Source of the DNA: Rhodoblastus sp963710275
Lineage (GTDB): Bacteria > Pseudomonadota > Alphaproteobacteria > Rhizobiales > Beijerinckiaceae
DNA: 64,000 nt
Assembly: GCA_963710275.1 (NCBI GenBank)
Contig: CAVPZS010000012.1
Location: 62,001 to 126,000 of the forward strand
Reading direction: 5' to 3'
Positions 61,929 to 64,000 of this stretch are shown here, piece by piece (the stretch's first letter is position 1; every line of letters starts with the position of its first letter). Below the pieces are notes generated by a model. That model searched no databases. It was not told where the DNA came from and worked only from the letters and a program-made list of their open reading frames with translations. The translations under genes were made by a program, and so were the position numbers.

Positions 61929-63005
61929 TTAAATCCAGTCCCCCACCGCCGTCCCGACCGCCTGCTCGATCCCGTTCATGCCTCTCGCCCGCAGATGCGC
62001 CACCAGGCCGTCCTTGATGCGCTGGATCAAACCCATGCCCTCATAGACCAGCGCCGAATAGAGCTGCACCAGGGTCGCGCCGGCCTCGATCTTGGCCCAG
62101 GCGGCTTCCGGGCTGTCGACGCCGCCGACGCCGATCAGCGGAAACTGCCCTTCGACGCGCAAAAAGGTCTGGGCAAGCATGTGGGTCGAGAGCGCGAACA
62201 GCGGCGCGCCGGAGAGGCCGCCGGCCTCGGCGCTGATTTCGTCGCGCAGGGTTTCGGGACGCGAAATCGTGGTGTTGGAGACGATCATGCCGTCGACGCC
62301 GCGCGTCGCGCGCGACGCGCACGACGTCGTCGAGGTCGCCGAGCGCCAGATCGGGCGCGATCTTCAGCAGCACCGGCCGCAGCGGGCAGCTTTCCGACAT
62401 TTTGTCGCGCGCTTCGATCACCCGCGCCAGCAGGTCGTCGAGCGCCGAGGCCTGTTGCAGGTTGCGCAGGCCCGGGCGTGTTGGGCGAGGAGATATTGAC
62501 GGTGAAATAGGAGGCGAGATCGGCGAAAGCCTCGATCCCCGCGACATAATCGGCGGCGCGGTCGGTCGCGTCCTTGTTGGCGCCGATATTGACGCCGACG
62601 ACGCCGCCATGCGCGTGACGCGCCAGCAGTCTTTCGCGCGCGGCGGCGTGGCCGCCATTGTTGAAGCCGAAGCGGTTGATGACGCCGCGATCCTCGTGCA
62701 GGCGAAACAGGCGCGGCTTGGCGTTGCCCGGCTGCGGGCGCGGCGTCAGCGTGCCGACCTCGGTGAAGCCGAAGCCCAGTTGCAGCAGCGCGGCTGGGGA
62801 CGCGGGCGTCCTTGTCGAAACCGGCGGCCATGCCGAGCGGATTGGGGAAATCCAGGCCAAAGACGTTGAGGGCGAGAGCGGGGTGGTCGACCGGCGCCGC
62901 CGGCAGCGGAAAATGCTCCAGCGCGAAAACAGTCAGGTTATGCGCGCGCTCGGCATTCATGGAATGCAGCATGGGCAGGGCGAAATGATCGAAAAAAGCC
63001 ATCAT
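61929..63005 (-). CDS. pyrD: Dihydroorotate dehydrogenase (quinone), class 2 (frameshifted)
   Basis: FMN enzyme of pyrimidine synthesis that passes electrons to the quinone pool, about 358 residues. The N-terminal membrane helix region (HFALPMLHSMNAERAHNLTV) and LDFPNPLGMAAGFDKDA mark class 2; then FTEVGTLTPRPQPGN, INRFGFNNGG, YFTVNISSPNTPG, LLKIAPDL, IVSNTTISRP and IGVGGVDSPEAAW. Slips at about 62310, 62475 and 62800. The start ATGATG overlaps the stop of the DUF952 gene. Confidence 0.9.
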
Positions 63006-63346
63006 GGAAGGAGTCCGGCGAAATCATGGGCGCCGTCGGCGCGCAAATTCAGGGGCGCGGCGAACCGGGCGAGCGCGGTGGGAAGGGGGCCGTAGAGATG
63101 CGGGAAAAGCGCGCCGCCGCGCGAGGGCTCGTAAACCAGCGCGTCGCCGAGGCTTGCAGCCTCGACGCCGACCAGCAGCAGCCCGGCCTGCCCGGCGAAA
63201 TGTTTCGCCGCGGTCTCCTCGACCTGTTCGCGCGTGGAAAAATGAATATAGCCATCGGCAAGGTCGACGGCGGCGCCGTCGAACCGCCCCTGCGCGACCG
63301 CCGCCGACCAGGCCGCCGCCGTCACGATTTTATAGATCAAAGCCAA
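63002..63346 (-). CDS. DUF952 family protein
   Basis: A 114-residue protein of unknown function. LIYKIVTAAAWSAAVAQGRF, DLADGYIHFSTREQVEETAA, HFAGQAGLLLVGVEAASLGD and GALFPHLYGPLP are the DUF952 pattern. Start is a TTG at 63346, the position giving normal family length. Its last bases overlap the pyrD start, a gene order frequent in alphaproteobacteria (from memory). Confidence 0.85.
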   Translation of the reverse strand: MALIYKIVTAAAWSAAVAQGRFDGAAVDLADGYIHFSTREQVEETAAKHFAGQAGLLLVGVEAASLGDALVYEPSRGGALFPHLYGPLPTALARFAAPLNLRADGAHDFAGLLP

Positions 63347-63502
63347 GCAAAGCCCCCGAATTCCCCGATTTACAGCATCTTTTGCTCACAATTCGCCAGA
63401 AGAGCTTTGCTGCAATGCGGGATTTTTCTGTCCGCCGGCGGCTGGCCTTGCCGGCGTTCAAGGGCTAAAAGCGACGGCTCACAACCGAAACAGAGTTTTT
63501 TG

Positions 63503-64000
63503 ATGACCGGAACCGAACTTGCCGATTTCGCCCGCCAATCGAACGCCTGGCCGTTCGAGGAGGCGCAGGAAACTCGTGGCCAGGGTCGAGCGCACCGGGC
63601 AGAAACAGGTGCTGTTCGAGACGGGATACGGGCCGTCGGGCCTGCCGCATATCGGCACCTTCGGCGAAGTCGCGCGCACCACCATGGTGCGCCACGCCTT
63701 CGAGACCCTGACCGAAGGCCGGATCGCGACGCGCCTGCTGGCCTTTTCCGACGATCTCGACGGGCTGCGCAAGGTTCCCGACAATATCCCCAACAAGGAG
63801 CTGGTGTCGCCCATCTCGGCAAGCCGCTGACCCAGGTGCCCGACCCCTTCGGCGAATATCCGAGCTTTGGCGCGCATAACAACGCGCGGCTGCGCGCCTT
63901 CCTCGACGCATTTCGGCTTCGATTACGAATTCGGCTCCTCGACCGAATATTACCAGTCCGGCCGGTTCGACGCGACGCTGCTGAAAATGCTGGCGCGCTA
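63503..64000 (+). CDS. lysS: Lysyl-tRNA synthetase, class I (5' part; frameshifted, runs off the window)
   Basis: Class I (archaeal-type, LysK) lysyl-tRNA synthetase, as used by many alphaproteobacteria in place of the class II enzyme. The HIGH-like motif is GLPHIGTFGEVARTTMVRHA, preceded by VLFETGYGPSG; then LLAFSDDLDGLRKVPDNIPN, HLGKPLTQVPDPFGEYPSFG and FDYEFGSSTEYYQSGRFDAT. About 165 codons are visible; the KMSKS part lies outside. Slips at about 63562, 63815 and 63905. The ATG at 63503 opens MTGTELADFARQSNAWPFEE. Confidence 0.9.
   Translation, partial: MTGTELADFARQSNAWPFEEAQETRGQGRAHRAETGAVRDGIRAVGPAAYRHLRRSRAHHHGAPRLRDPDRRPDRDAPAGLFRRSRRAAQGSRQYPQQGAGVAHLGKPLTQVPDPFGEYPSFGAHNNARLRAFLDAFRLRLRIRLLDRILPVRPVRRDAAENAGAL

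Overview
The window is GC-rich and reads as an alphaproteobacterium of the order Hyphomicrobiales (Rhizobiales). The evidence is a CtrA-type regulatory motif (TTAA-N7-TTAA) at three promoters, a PdhS/PleC-like cell-cycle kinase, an alphaproteobacterial tRNA-His with an A discriminator, the DUF2948-hisD-UPF0262-phosphatase block, class I lysyl-tRNA synthetase, 5-aminolevulinate synthase (C4 pathway), hopanoid synthesis and PHB granule proteins. PQQ-alcohol-dehydrogenase accessory genes, a HiPIP and a Cyc2-like outer-membrane cytochrome fit a methylotrophic and/or purple non-sulfur lifestyle (Beijerinckiaceae/Rhodoblastus-like); that placement is inference. I saw no insertion sequences, phage genes, CRISPR array or rRNA.

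Layout. 0-2 kb: two PQQ-linked accessory genes, the propeller gene cut by the window edge. 2-7.5 kb: a PhaC-like hydrolase, a DTW tRNA-modification enzyme, DUF2809, rlmN, ohr and a RecD-like helicase. 7.5-9.6 kb: a split aerotaxis-type receptor (PAS protein plus MCP-PilZ). 9.8-15 kb: a phosphotransacylase/acetate kinase/DUF3141 operon. 15.1-17.3 kb: a divergent HiPIP / Cyc2-like cytochrome-porin pair around an AT-rich spacer with a perfect FNR/FixK box. 17.4-22 kb: an EmrAB-NodT tripartite efflux operon and a MAPEG protein. 22-24 kb: a NIT-domain chemoreceptor. 24-27.5 kb: tandem acyl-CoA synthetases. 27.7-31 kb: DUF2948, hisD, UPF0262, LMW phosphatase and a phosphopantetheinyl transferase. 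31-34.3 kb: mtnA, a class II amidotransferase, tRNA-His and two phasins. 34.5-40 kb: a sensor kinase and two outer-membrane beta-barrels, each gene preceded by a CtrA box. 40-50 kb: purA, a membrane protein, rpoH, an aspartate aminotransferase, an HtrA-like protease, an EamA transporter, a lytic transglycosylase and hemA. 50-57 kb: cfa, shc, a LuxR regulator, small proteins, a glycosyltransferase and DUF6165. 57-60.7 kb: TetR with a divergent EmrAB under a near-palindromic operator. 60.7-64 kb: a DJ-1/PfpI protein, a small ORF, YciI, pyrD, DUF952 and the start of class I lysS.

The most notable unit is the HiPIP/Cyc2-like pair. A fused monohaem cytochrome-porin in the outer membrane could take electrons from an extracellular donor such as Fe(II), and a Tat-exported PioC-sized HiPIP could carry them through the periplasm. 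The FixK/FNR-type box mirrors the known FixK control of phototrophic iron oxidation genes.

Caution: many conserved, normally essential genes (hisD, purA, pyrD, aspartate aminotransferase, mtnA, lysS) carry one to several single-base frameshifts, mostly in GC-rich runs, plus one in-frame amber codon. The pattern looks like uncorrected sequencing or assembly indels, not real decay. Such genes are annotated as one CDS spanning the frames, with approximate shift positions.
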